From Erigeron canadensis (taxonomy: Eukaryota > Streptophyta > Magnoliopsida > Asterales > Asteraceae): DNA of 64,000 nt. The stretch is taken from assembly GCF_010389155.1 (NCBI RefSeq), contig NC_057761.1:1180501-1244500 (forward strand). The letters run 5' to 3'. A model generated the notes under the pieces. It searched no databases and had not been told where the DNA came from. It was given only the letters and a program-made list of their open reading frames with translations. Numbering within the stretch: the stretch's first letter is position 1; each line of letters begins with the position of its first letter. Below, one piece after another: positions 49,768 to 62,721 of this stretch. Made by a program: the position numbers and the translations under genes.

Positions 49768-50057
49768 ATGGCGAACATTCAGGAATTCCCCGATCTCATA
49801 CTTGAGAATATACTTTCTCGACTTGACGCCAAGTCTTTGCTTCAGTGCAGATGTGTATTGAAACATTGGAACCGTTTGATCACGTATCCTTACTTTATGA
49901 AGTAATCAAGAGCATGTCGAAGCATCATCTTTCTAACAAAATATACGCTTCTTGATCTTTTTGTAGCTGACCCGACTGATCACTCGATACTTAAGCTTTC
50001 TTCTCCTTATAAACCTTGGGAGAGTAAAATTTATCGGGTGCTCAGAATTAATTCTTG
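49768..50057 (+). pseudogene. F-box gene 5' fragment (cluster copy D), cut by the copia element
   Basis: From the ATG at 49768, MANIQEFPDLILENILSRLD, then AKSLLQCRCVLKHWNRLITY is a good F-box close to copy B. A stop at about 49903 (after PYFMK) and small indels follow, then DPTDHSILKLSSPYKPW. Homology breaks at 50057, where the copia LTR begins. The continuation is not found on the far side of the copia element. Confidence 0.8.
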
Positions 50058-50471
50058 TGTAAGAAAACTATACTTTCACAAATTAATATCTGAATCACCA
50101 AATTAGATTCAGTAATAGAACCAGATTATTATGAAGTAAATGTTTTAAGAATTATTACAATGATTATTATTACCAGAATGAATCAAATATGAAATCTATA
50201 ACATCAAAATGATGACATAGACAGAATTTAGATACAGATTATATATCAGAAAGAGAGGAAAAAATATCAAATGGGGTTGTTGTCATGAACCCTAATCTGG
50301 CCATCAATAAGAATATATAGCCACCAATATTTACTTCTTCTTTTTTTTTTTTATCAATTTAAGCCCAGACTTCATCTCTTTGCAACAAGTCCATATTTAG
50401 TCCTTGACCTTCTTTCCTGCACATTCTTAACCCAGAAATAAGTAAAATATATTAACACTTATATTGATCTT
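50058..50471 (-). repeat. 3' LTR of the copia element
   Basis: The plus strand begins TGTAAGAAAACTATACTTTC. The canonical CA end is at 50457, but similarity to the other LTR runs on to about 50471 (TTGATCTT). Adjacent to it is the poly-C/poly-G tract. Confidence 0.85.
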
Positions 50472-50481
50472 GTTAATTTAA

Positions 50482-50504
50482 CCCCCCCCCCCCCCCCCCC
50501 CCCC
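50482..50504 (-). repeat. 23-base G homopolymer (polypurine tract)
   Basis: 23 consecutive C on the plus strand, G on the element strand, just inside the 3' LTR, where copia elements carry the polypurine tract that primes plus-strand synthesis. The length is prone to assembly error. Confidence 0.8.
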
Positions 50505-50513
50505 GCCTTAAGA

Positions 50514-53500
50514 TCAATTTCCAAATATATTAAACAACCCAAGTTTTTCACACAATATAGAATGTTGCTTGGAACTCAAACTCTTGGTAAACAAATCTGC
50601 AACATTTAAATTAGATTGTATTTTGATAGTTTTAATAATACTAGCAGAAATCTTTTCTCTAACAAAGAATAAATCAATTTCAAAATGCTTTGTCCTCTCA
50701 TGAAAGACAGGATTAGCAGCTATTTGAATAGAAGCTTTGCTATCAGAAAATACATTTACAGGAAGAATCTTTTTAACACCAAGATCATTTAAAATGTTCA
50801 CAAGCCAAATGATTTCACAAGTCACAGCTGCTAATGCCCTATATTCAGCTTTGGCTGAGGACTTAGCAACTGTGTGTTGTTTGTTACTTTTCCAGAATAT
50901 GAGATTATTACCCAAGTAAACAGAAAAACCAGTCACAGATCTTCTGGTTCCCAAACACGTAACCCCAATCAGCATCAACAAATGCATTCAAATCCAAATT
51001 ACTACCTTCCTGAATATGTATACCTTTTCCAGGGGCAGATTTAAGATATCTTAAAATCCTGAAACCATATAACGAGTGTTCCTCAAGAGGAGCATGCATG
51101 AATTGTGAAAGGCATTGAACTGCATAACTAATATCTGGCCTTTTCAAGGTCAGATAAATAAGCTTGCCAATAAGCTTTTGATAGAAAGACATATTAACAT
51201 GAGGTTTTGATTTAGAAGCATCAGTATTCATAGTTAAGTTCATCTCAAGAGGTGTAGCAATAGGTTTACATCCTAAAAGATCAAACTCATTAAAAAGTTC
51301 TAAACAATACTTCCTTTGAGATAAACAAACACCCTGCTTAGTTTCAATAACTTCAATACCAAGAAAATATCTAAGTTTACCTAGATCTTTGATCTTAAAT
51401 TTAGAATTTAAGAACCATTTTACTTTGTTTACTTCTACATTGTTACAACCAGTAAGAACAATATCATCAACATACACAAGTAAAGCCACAAAATATGCAC
51501 CTTGACCTTTAACAAACAAGGAATAATCTGATTTACTTTGAGTAAATCCACATTCAACTAAAGCACTAGTCAACTTAGTATTCCATTGTCTAGGTGCTTG
51601 TTTCAAGCCATAAAAAGATTTGGTTAACTTACAAACTCTTTTATCATCTTTATTAAAGTAACCAGGAGGAAGATCCATATATACTTCTTCATATAAATCA
51701 CCATAAAGGAAAGCATTATTTACATCAAGTTGATATAAAGGCTACTTATTAGTAATAGCAATAGAAATTAAACACCTTACTGTAACCATTTTCACAACTG
51801 GTGAAAAAGTTTCTTCAAAATCAACACCTTTTTTTTTATTGTAACCTTTTGCTACTAACCTAGTCTTATATCTCTCAATTTCTCCATTAGACTTATATTT
51901 AATCTTATAAATCCATCTACACCCAATAGATTCTCTTCCATTAGGAAGATCAGTAATAATCCAAGTATTATTTTTATTTAATGCTTCCATTTTTTCATTC
52001 ATAGCATGTATCCAATTATTATCTTTAGCAGCCTCAAAATAAGTTGTACGTTCAATAGATTTATTCAAATTGGTTGTAAAACAGAAAGCATTAGGAGGAA
52101 GTTTTGAATAATTCACAACTCTATTCAAAGGGTACTTAACTTTAGAATCTAAAACAAAATCTTCCAGTTTTTTAGGAAGAACAGAATTCCTATCTGATCT
52201 TCTTAAATTAATGTTTTCATTCAAAAAATTTGAATTATCTTGAAATATGTCCTCAGGTTGAATTTGATGATCGTTTATACCAGACATTGTTGCTGAATCA
52301 ATCTCATGATTAGTAGTACTTGAAGAGCTTCTAGAATTGTTTTCAGAATTTCTGTCATTGTTGGTAACCCTAATTGGGCTGCCAAAACTATGACTTGAAT
52401 TCTGATCATTTCTGGTACCTCTAGAATGACTCCCCTAATCATGAAATGTTCTGCCCTCAATATTAGTATCACCATTATCTTCTTCCTCTTCATCATTGGA
52501 CATTTCATAAATGGTATAAAAAAAAATAACCTGGTTTATAGTCTCACTCTTATTGTTTTCTAAAACATTTTTTGATGTCATTGTAAATGGAAATATGTTT
52601 TCATAGAATTTGACATCTCTTGAGAACAAAAAATTTCTATTTTCAAGACTATAACGCTTATAGCCTTTTTTTGAATTTGAAAAACCAATTAGTACACATT
52701 TTTCAGCTTTAGGGCTAAATTTATCAGAATTATTAAGAACAGAGGCAAAACAAAGACAACCAAACACTTTAAGATGTTTTAAAGAATGTTCAAAACCATA
52801 AACCATTTGAAAAGGAGTGATACCATTTAAAACAGAGGAAGGAGTTCTATTAATCAAATAGGTAGCAGTTAACACACATTCACTCGACAAATAAAGAGGC
52901 AAACCACCCTGAAACAATAAAGATCTAGCAACATTTAGAAGATGTCTATGTTTTCTTTCAGCCACCCCATTTTGTTATGGGGTGTATGCAATAGTAGTCT
53001 GATGAACAATTCCTTCCTTAGTGAACAAAGAAGTAACTTTATGATTTACAAATTCTTTACCATTATCACTTCTAACAGTTTTAACACTAGTTCCAAACTG
53101 GTTTTTTAACAAATTGAAGAATATAAAATTTTGATCAAAAGTTTCATCTTTGGACTTCATCATAAAAGTCCAAACTGCTCTTGTAAAATCATCAACAATG
53201 GTTAAAAAATATTTAAATCCTTCTTTACTAGTAACTTTGTAAGGACCCCAGACATCAATATGAATTAATTCTCCTAACTTTAAAGATCTATGTTCACTAA
53301 GAGGAAAAGGTTCTCTTACTTGCTTTGCTTTGTGACAAATATCACAAGGCAAATTAGAATCACCATTAAGTTTGAGTTTATGTTTTAAGACATTTAAAAC
53401 TTGATCTGCAGGGTGACCTAACCTAGCATGCCACAAATTCTTAGACTCACAAGCAAAACTTACAGCATTACACACAGAGGAAGAACAATTAGCAGATTCA

Positions 53501-55042
53501 TCAAACATTTACAAACCATTCTTCTGACTACCAGTCCCCAGGACTTTCTGATTTAGAGGAAAATCCTGAATAACACAATTATCTTCATTAAAAGACACAC
53601 AAACTTTACTATCTCTAGTCAATTTATGAATAGACATCAAGTTAACACAATATTCAGGAACTACCATAACATCAAATAAAATAATACTATTATTTAATTT
53701 AAGATTACCAATCTTTTGAACTTTAGCATTTGTTCCATTAGGATGACCAATTAACAAGTTCAAGTCTGAAACATCAACAAGATCAGTTAAACCTTTTTCA
53801 GAAAGAGTAAGATGTTGATTTGCCCCTGAATCCATAATCCATTCATAAATCAACCTAGCTAACACATTATTAGACATAATATAAGACAAAGTACTACAAG
53901 AAATACCTGCAATATTGGCCAGGTTAGTAGATAAAGATGACTCATCCTTTTTATCACCAAGAAGAACTAAAAGTCTACTCATTTGATCTTGAGTAAAGGA
54001 AAAACCATTAGAACCAAAAGCATGCATATTAGAAGAAAAACCAACACATAGATTTTTCAGCAACATAATTATTACTAGAAAACCTATTATTTTTTTGATT
54101 AACAAGTTGAAAACATCTCTCAATAGTATGACCAATTTTGTTATAGTGAGTACATTTAAAGTTAGGATTAGGAGGTCTATATGTTCTTTGATTTTGATCA
54201 TAGGTTTTCCTTGCTTCAAAGTTGTTATCAAAAGATCTTTTTGAATCAAAGTTTGACTGAGTTTTAGAATTTTTGTTTTGAGAAAGTTTACAGCAAAAAC
54301 ATTTGAAGAAGTAGAAGATTTTGATCCTCCAGAAATCCCCCCTCTGTGAGACTCCTCTCTAGAGACCAAGGAAAAGGCAGTCTTCACAGAAGGAAGAGGA
54401 TCAGTAGTAAGAATTTGACTTCTAATTGGAATATAAGCCTCATCTAATCCCATTAAAAAATTGCATTAGTTTGATCAAATCATTATGTTTTTGTATCTCT
54501 CTAGTAGCTTCACAAGAACAAGCAGGTAATTTAACAAGAATATCATACTGTTTCAACAAAGAACACAACTTATGATAATATTCATATAAAGATGAACCAT
54601 TTTGAGATAATGAGTTAATTTTATGATGCACATTAAACACAACTGAACAATCAACTTTATCATAAGTTTCTTTCAACTCTTGCCAAACAACAACAACATT
54701 TTTACTAAAAATACCTAAATACAATTCTTGAGAAACACAATTTAAGATCCAAGTTAAAACCACAGAATTACATCTTTCCCATTGTCTAGCAAGCACAACA
54801 TTATCAACAGGCTTAATGCAAGTACCATCAATGAAACCAGTTTTATTCTTAGTTTCCAAAGCTAATTCCATTGCACATGACCATACTTTATAATTTTCAG
54901 TTCCATGTAGTTTAAAACTAATCAAAGGTGTGCTAACCGTATCACTAGCATGCAGATACAATGGATCACCAAAATCTAATTTACTTATCTTAGTTTCAAG
55001 ACCATGAAAAACATCAGAATGCACAGAATGCTCATCTTCATT

Positions 55043-55095
<53 letters not shown>

Positions 55096-55162
55096 CATTG
55101 TTATTATTATTATTATTATTATTATTGTTATGAAGCACAACATTCAAAAAATTATTAGCCAT
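50514..55162 (-). pseudogene. copia gag-pol polyprotein gene, disrupted
   Basis: Gag starts at 55162, with a poly-Asn stretch and a UBN2-type domain (LHGTENYKVWSCAMELALET). A frameshift in a T run at about 54450 follows. A zinc-knuckle-like CTHYNKIGHTIERC, with Tyr at the usual second Cys, lies at about 54100-54150 in a shifted frame. Protease MDSGANQHL is at about 53830. The integrase zinc finger (HARLGHP ... CDICHKAKQ) and core (HIDVWGPYKV, RSDNGKEF) lie at 53480-52700. RT has YVDDIVLTG at about 51455-51480. RNase H is at 50960-50520. In-frame stops lie at about 52969 (after AYTP), 52440 (after TFHD) and 51741 (after AITNK). A further frameshift is at about 50950. Confidence 0.88.
55047..55132. 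repeat. (ATT)n microsatellite inside gag
   Basis: About 28 ATT/TTA triplets with two interruptions. It is read on the minus strand as a run of about 30 asparagines near the gag N-terminus. Confidence 0.95.
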
Positions 55163-55735
55163 AATAAACCAAACAAGTTCAAATACAGATCAAACAATTA
55201 CAAGTAAAGACAGATAATCAGAAATCAAATAATCCACAAAAAAGAATAACAATAAGCAAAATAAAACAGATTCTGAATAATAGAAAATAATACTAATAAT
55301 GCTTTGAAAATAACGCTTAATCTCACATAAGTGTCAGGGACAGGATTCCTGGCCTCTTAAGAAGGTAGGTCAAGTTTAACACAAATGTTTTTTATGAGAA
55401 TTAAGGTAAGTAAAAAATTTAATTAAAAAACTCGAAATTAAACAGAGAAAAAAGAACAAGAGATAACAATACAGTGCTATCGGACGAAGGTAGAGGAACC
55501 CTAACTCTTCTCTTGATTCACTTAGTCAAGAGAAAGAATCAGGATCTGAATTAACCAGAATAGCAGCGGAAGTACGTAGAAGAAGGTTTCCAGATGAAAC
55601 CCTAACACAAATCAACCGAACAAACCCAAAAATCAAAAATCTAGGGTTCCGAAATAGAATACGCCCTAGATCTGATTAAATCAAACAATAAATCGAATCA
55701 ACAAACACGGAATCGTTGTCGTGGCTTTGATACCA

Positions 55736-56159
55736 TGTAAGAAAACTATACTTTCACAAATTAATATCTGAATCACCAAATTAGATTCAGTAATAGAACC
55801 AGATTATTATGAAGTAAATGTTTTAAGAATTATTACAATGATTATTATTACAAGAATGAATCAAATATGAAATCTATAACATCAAGATGATGATATAGAC
55901 AAAATGTAGATACAGATTATATATCAGAAAGAGAGGAAAAAAAATATCAAATGGGGTTGTTGTCGTGAACCCTAATCTGGCCATCAATCAGAATATATAG
56001 CCACCAATATTTACTTCTTCTACCTTCATCTTCTTCTTTTATCAATTTAAGCCCAGACTTCCCCTATTTGCAACAAGTCCATATTTAGTCCTTGACCTTC
56101 TTTCCTGCACATTCTTAACCCATAAATAAGTAAAATATTTTAACACTTAAATTGATCTT
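55736..56159 (-). repeat. 5' LTR of the copia element
   Basis: The plus-strand left end TGTAAGAAAAC abuts the primer site. The canonical CA is at 56145, with similarity to the other LTR continuing to 56159. It contains CTACCTTCATCTTCTTC, where the other LTR has a T run. Confidence 0.85.
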
Positions 56160-56386
56160 AAAAGTGGCATCCCTTTAAACAACAGGTACAAAAAACCTTT
56201 TGAAATCCATTAGATCATTTACATTTACATCAACTCAGCTTCTTTATGTATACCTTCTTTTAATAAAATTAAATTCGCATTTTTAAATAACTGCATCACT
56301 ATATATGTTTCTTGTGCTATTCTTGCATTAACTTCACTTCATGTTTTTAGTGTTACTAATCAAATGTTGCGTCATATAACCGATCA

Positions 56387-57540
56387 GTTGTTCCATATAA
56401 TAAGACCCTTATGGTACAATATCAAGCGCACATGAATCTAGAGTGGTGTAACCAACTTGGATCAATAAAATACCTTTTTAAGTATATTAATAAAGGACCA
56501 GACAGGATCAGGGCTAACATTGTTGATCCATAGCAAAACAAGAAACAACGGAAAGAAAAAGAAAACAATGACCCTGATGAGATTGGTGAGTTTTACAATT
56601 GTCGTTATATTTCTGCATGTGAGGCATGCTGGGGACTATTTGGGTATGACATTCATTATAGGAAACCAGCTGTTCAAAGGTTGTCGTTTCACCTTGAACG
56701 CAAACATCCCGTTGTCTTTCAACAAAACCAACTTGTAAAGAAACTGGTTTCTAAACCAACTGTTGCGGCTTCACAATTTTTGAAATGGATGGAGCTTAAC
56801 AAGCATGATCAATTTGCACAAACCCTTACATATGCTGAACTCCCAACCGAATATACTAGGAATTCTGCAGATATAAAATGGACAAAAAGAACAACAAATA
56901 CCAAGGCACTCGCCTGGTTAAACTATGTATCTCCCAGGTCTGGTGACCTTTACTACCTACGAATTTTGCTGAACAAAGTTAAGGGTCCTACATGCTATAA
57001 AGATATTAGGACAGTTAATGGCACTGAATATGAGTCTTTCAAAGATGCTTGCTATGCTCTTGGTCTATTAGATGATGATAGAGAGTACATTTCCTAAATA
57101 AACGAAACACATCAGTGGGCCACTGCATCTTTCTGCAGATCTCTCTTTGTTATGTTGATAGCATCGGATAGTTTAACCAGGCCTGGTCATGTTTTTAAAG
57201 AGACCTACAAATGTCTTTCTGATGATGTCATTCGCTTCCGTGAACAAGAAATTGGTGTCACAGGTATACACATTCATTTAGAGTTATTTTTAGTTTACTT
57301 ATCATACCATAACTTATAACATACCCATGATTCTCGACTATAGGAACATTGCTTTCAATCACATTAAAAAAGTTCTATCACTAATTCACAAACACAAGCA
57401 TCAACTACTATTACGAAAAATTGCACATTTAAAGTTAATTACTTTATTAAAATTTTCATTTCATTTACAGGTTTGAAGCTAAAATCGGATGCAATTCTCA
57501 ACCTGACATTGTCATACATTGAGAATTAAAACACGTGCTT
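56387..57540 (+). pseudogene. Helitron Rep/helicase fragment (second copy)
   Basis: Reads [40 protein letters not shown] (the conserved Rep region with paired tyrosines), then a TAG at about 56532. In another frame come EFYNCRYISACEACWGLFGY and, at 56681-57096, ASQFLKWMELNKHDQFAQTL, NYVSP and LYYLRILLNKVKGPTCYKDI. A TAA follows YIS at 57096. The same frame goes on through SDSLTRPGHVFKETYKCLSD to EQEIGVTG and an intron; a last piece LKLKSDAILNLTLSYIEN ends at a stop at 57528. The helicase motor domain is missing. It resembles the 24-kb copy but is on the opposite strand and keeps the tyrosine segment that copy lacks. Confidence 0.85.
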
Positions 57541-60500
57541 ACAATGTTATCAATGTTATATATACTAAATTATTATGGTTTAAAATTTAATTTATATTCA
57601 GTAATAAAAAATTATCTATGTATTAAAATTTTGAGTTTATATTTAAATAGTTTTTAAAATTATGTTCACCGAAGTTATAAATTATGATGTGCTTAGTGAT
57701 ATTTGAATATTACAAAATCATAATATATCCATCAAACTTGTAGATTGTAACATATTAAGTAATATTTGAATATTAAAAATTAATAATAGGTCATTATCAT
57801 TTTATTTTCTTTATCGATAAATGATGTATTACATTCTTATTTTACATTATTAAAAGTAATATCTTATTTTTATATTAAAAATTATCATAAATATTGCAAT
57901 TAGAATATAACAATGTTATATGTGTTTGATATAAAGATTATATTTTTACATGCATTGTTTATCTCATATGTGTCAAGTCAATTATTAAAAAGTTAATATA
58001 TTTACATTTGATTTTATTTATTTTTAATTTAATAGTTATATATTTAAGTTATCGAATGTTTTATTAAGATATATATTAGTTATTATTATATTGAATATAT
58101 ATATTTCTATAACTCTTATAAAACAATAGTTAATCAAGCATTATAAAGCCCTCTTGCAATTTAAAACTAATTTAAAAAATTGCCACATAAGATTTTATCC
58201 TATGTGTTAACTCCATATTTTTCTGTAAATAAACTATATATTTAGAAAACAAATGAACGTATATATGTTAAAATAAATAAATAAATAAATATATTGTAAG
58301 AATCTAAGATCTTTTCATTAGATAAAATGATATATTCTCTTTAGTTTAAAAAATCACGTCTATACCTAATGATATTTCATTATCTTTTTTATTCAACATT
58401 TATATGAGAATCCTTTCGCTTTTTTTATGGTGATTATATGAAAGTTTGCTCAGGCCGTTGGTTAGTTGGAACTCTCATCGCATTAATCATTAGTGGCAAT
58501 ATTTAAAGTTTATAAGCTTTTTTTATCACCACTAAATTATATTCATCTTATATGAGTTAAGAGCTTTGTATAATATCATAACTTTCTGAAAGAGTTATGT
58601 TAATTTTTTCGTTCATATCACCATGAAAATTATATACAATTTTTGGTTTAATTCTTTTTATCTTTTTTTGAATTTTATGATAATGGTTAATATAATCTCT
58701 TTTTTCTTTTGTTTTTTAAAAATACAATTTTTCATTGTGATGATGAGAAAAATATTATGATGGTGAATGAAGAGTTAGTTCAAAATAAGTGTATATAACA
58801 GTTAGTTTAATGATTGGATAATAGATACGTTATTGCTAATTTAATTAAGTGAAACTAATTAGATTGTTTGTCCATATGTTTTTTTTTACGATCATTATTG
58901 ATCCATTCTATTAACTCATTTGTTCACATATTAAACGTTTCATTAAATATTTTTTTAAGCAAATTTAACTCAAATCTCATTTTATTGAGCATCTTTTTAA
59001 AACAGGCATCCTAGTCTTAAGTATATATATAAATATCTTTATGTCTATGTCTATATCATCCATATTAAGAATTAGTTTATCTTTAATTGAATATATTTAT
59101 ACGTATGTTCAAATAAAATATACTCATCCATAAATTGTAAAATATTATTAGAATTATGACATCATTAATTTTCAATTTAATAAAATCAAGGGCGATGAGC
59201 GTTCAATAACCTATTAGGTTTTAGTATATATAAATAAATAAATATATACTCGGGACCTTTATTCAGTTTGCAGCTTCTCAGGCTTCCCAAGTTATATTCA
59301 TGGAATGTTAAAGTCAGTCAGCTTCTCTTAAATTAGTGAGTCCATATTCCACATTCATTCTCAAGGTAATTAGTATACATACTTTTTTTTTTATGATGAA
59401 ATTACTTTTCTGATTTTTTGAGTGTAAAAGTTTGATGCTGTTTGATAATATGCCTCAATGAGTTTTAGTTTAAATCTTGATGTTCACAAAGTGTTTGATA
59501 AAATGTCTCAATGAGTTTATTTTGTGACTTTGGATGTGAAAATACATGCCGGTTAATTAGTTTGCTATCTAATATCAACAGCTATTTTGTTGAATTACCT
59601 TATTAACCCTAAAAACAATAGCTTTTGATTTTTATAAGCTCCGCTTTTTTCAACTAATTACGTTTGTTTATGTTGCTAGTTCTCTAGTTATGTGAAAAGT
59701 CAGTTTCAAGTTGAGTTTCTGTCATATCTAGACATATTCCTGATTTAGACCTATTTTTTCCGTTGGCATGTTCATTTGTTTCATCGATGCCTTACGTTTA
59801 CCTGGTATAGTATATGCCAAGTTTCATAGTTTTTGGGTTAATTAGTTTGCAATATCAGCTGTGTTGGTTTGGTTGGTCGTGGGATATGCCATGTTTCATA
59901 GTTTTAAGGTCATTAATCTCATACGGGAGTAGTAATATGTCTGATGTTCGGTACCTTGGTGGTACTTTGGAATGTGTTTTTTCTCGTTTAACGCTTAGCT
60001 GCTCTATTGGATGTTATAATACCCCGACACTTGTTTTTGAGTTCAGCATTTTAAAGTCCATGACCTATAATTAATGAATTGTTATATGCATTTTGGTGCC
60101 TTTTTAGTTATAAAGAAACAAAAATAGTTTAAGTTGGATTAAATGGATCGCACTTCAAGAACAAAAAAACTAATGAAAAATATAAAGTTTTTTTTTAATG
60201 GATCGATCCGGATAGTGATCTGGCCGTTTCAAATTATTTGGATATGGATTGGATCACGATCCATTATGTTGGATCATGGATTGGATCCATTATGTTGAAT
60301 TATGGATAGGATCATGATTCATTTATGCTGGATCACTAATAGCTTAGATCATGATCCAATCCATCCATAGACGGACCTATTGGTGATAGTTATAGGTGTT
60401 TTTGTTAGAAACAAAGGAGTGTTTAAAAGGGTTAATGATTATATAATCAGAATTAATGAGGCTTAGGTTATTCTGGTAGAGATTTTAAGTTCTTCGGAGA

Positions 60501-60970
60501 AAGATGAATGATATAACAAATACCTAAACTATATGAGCCTTGCCTTTAATCTGAAAAGGTGTTACATCTGCTTGCTGGCTCTATTGAAAATTAACCCCAT
60601 GAGTTAAATTATTGAAGTAAGAAAATACTATATTAGGTACATGAATCGTTTAATGTTAAGAAAATACAATATTAGGTACTTGATTGTTGATTGTTAAGAA
60701 ATACCACATTAGGTATTTGAATTGTTAACTGTTACATGCTTAAATCTATATTCTGGAGATTTAGTTGTAAATTTGGATATAACTTATGCATTTCCATGCT
60801 GAGCCAATGCACATATAGCTGATAATTGTCCTTGAATTGATCAAGAACCACAAACAATTAATGTAAGACATGTTCGGATAAAAAGTGAAATAGCTTAACT
60901 TATAATTGTCCTTACATAAATTAATTTTGCCCCCATTGTTTTACAGAGAATGGCAAAAATTGAAAGTTAT
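57541..60970. other. long AT-rich non-coding stretch
   Basis: No gene recognised in 3.4 kb. A GATCC/GGATC-rich zone of short near-repeats (TGGATCATGGATTGGATCCA and similar) lies at about 60190-60380. Weak Helitron-5'-like sequence (TTTTAGTATATATAAATAAA) at about 59220 has no partner. Confidence 0.45.
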
Positions 60971-61042
60971 GGGAGTTTATAATATAATTAAACGGTAGCG
61001 AAATCTTTGAAGAGACGGAGAGAATTGAGACGCTGACCGACC

Positions 61043-62721
61043 ATGCCAACGCCGGAGACGAACACATCATCATCGTTACTGGTTAGCCGGTGCCGGAGAC
61101 GGCCACTGAAAAGCAAGAGCGCAGATACATTTTTTCGCATTATGTCCTTTTGCGCTGCCCATAATTTACTTACCATTCCAGGTACATTATATTTATTTAT
61201 CATGAATTTATAGTTTAGGGTTTAAAACTATTATAATAGGACTTTTAAGCATCTTGTTTTTCTTTTTAAACATATCACTGTTTTTTAACATTTTTATGGG
61301 TTTCAATCATGTATAGAGATACTTGTTTGAAAAAGAATCTTATACCACTTAGAAGATTATACTACTAAATTTAAAGGTTGTTTTGTGTCGCTGCATAGTA
61401 TTTAACCTTTCCTTTCCTCACGATAAATATCGTAGTTTGTAGGTAAAGAAAGGGGGAAGTTTTATCTTGCAATTTGCAACAAAAAAAGAACACTATGATA
61501 TGTGAAAGTGAGTGATATTGGACTAATAATGGAAATGTAAATGCAATTAAGACAAACACTCTTAACATCATTTGTCCAAACAAAAATATATTTCTGTCCT
61601 TTCAAATTACGGTGTTGCGTTGCATTGTTACAAGCTCACTGGCTTCTTTGCTACTACCATTTTAGTGCGCAAAGTTTGGAACTTTTTGTGTGTGCATGCC
61701 TTGTAGTGTATAATTAAATAGATACTGTAATTTTTTATGGCCCTTGGAAAGTTGTTATGGTAATGCATACCCTGATTGAAAATTATGGATCTAAGACTAT
61801 CAAGTGTGATTTTTCGAAAGCCTGTAGCTTACTCAATTTGACCTTATTTTTCATGTAGATAATGGCGAGTCTCAAATAGGATCTGAAGCTAAAGATGACA
61901 TTCCCCTGGTTTGCAATGATATTATCTCTAATAATTCACAGTGTCAAAAACAAACGCCTATAAGTGAAACCCAATTGGTTCTGGGCACCCAAGAAATCGG
62001 TTTGTTTAACAAAGATGTGGAATCAGCTGAAAATGATCATAACATATTAGGAGAAATTACGGAACTCCCTCACAAGGTGGGCATCAATCCTTCCAACTCC
62101 GTTAAAATCGTACCTTGTGATTCATTACATCAAGAAGAAATGCCTATGGATATGACCCAAATGGTGTTGGATACCCAAGAAAGGGATTTATGTAACAGAC
62201 ATGTGGAATCAACTGAATGTGATCATGACATATTGCAGAAAAGAAAGGATCTTTCTTACAAAATTGATGCTAATCCTTCAAACTCCATTAATATAATAAA
62301 CCAAGATCATGATATGATGATTTTATCCCCTCATTTGCCCACCGATAAAGATTTCGAGGAAGGAGAAATCTCGGGAGATCTTATGGATAAAATGTCTTTT
62401 ATGGATATAATACCTGAAGATGATGCACAATTTGTAGACAAGACAGGTCTTCGGCCTGAAGTTCTACTAGCCACTGAACTGGGACTTGAAAATGACGATA
62501 ATTTAAGGATCTTACCTACAAATACAGTTGAAGATGTTGGTAAAAGTATGGTGGGAGTAGTAAATAAAACTGCAAGAAGTTTGGTAGATTATTCTGAATT
62601 AGTTGTTGACTGTAAATCCAGAGAGCCTGTTAAGAAAGTTACTATCGAACAGGTGCTACCGCTTCACAGCAATTTAAAAAACAGTGCAATCAAGAATCAG
62701 AATCTCGCATATCCGATGAAG
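61043..62721 (+). CDS. unidentified acidic protein, first two coding exons (runs past the window)
   Basis: Exon 1 is 61043-61181 (46 codons plus one base, MPTPETNTSSSLLVSRCRRR onward), with donor CCAG|GTACAT. Exon 2 is 61859-62721 (acceptor ATGTAG, donor ATGAAG|GTTTGG). The phases join exactly, giving 334 residues so far. Exon 2 is acidic and contains two similar units: TQEIGLFNKDVESAENDHNI is echoed by TQERDLCNRHVESTECDHDI, each followed by NPSNS. Later comes DFEEGEISGDLMDKMS, an EEGEIS motif seen in several plant nuclear RNA-binding and CCCH-zinc-finger proteins. No domain is recognised. Later exons should lie to the right, one possibly starting at about 63686. A nuclear, disordered N-terminus is an inference. 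Confidence 0.7.

Larger units (their letters stand above)
50058..56159 (-). mobile_element. Ty1/copia LTR retrotransposon, nearly complete but inactivated
   Basis: LTRs at 50058-50471 and 55736-56159 enclose gag, protease, integrase, RT and RNase H in copia order on the minus strand. The primer site TGGTATCAAAGCC (minus, 55735-55723), initiator-Met-tRNA type, abuts the 5' LTR end CTTACA. A poly-G polypurine tract precedes the 3' LTR. LTRs differ at only about ten places plus one indel, so insertion is fairly recent. A clear 5-bp target duplication is not seen: the left flank is TCTTG, and the right flank is CTTAA or, with a different edge, TCTTA. Confidence 0.9.

Noticed and set aside
55004..55207. 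Plus-strand frame of poly-isoleucine
   Set aside because: Antisense shadow of the (ATT)n microsatellite in copia gag.
59190..59250. Helitron 5' end at about 59.2 kb
   Set aside because: TTTTAGTATATATAAATAAA resembles the other ends, but no terminal GA|T (TC on the minus strand) and no matching 3' hairpin were found.
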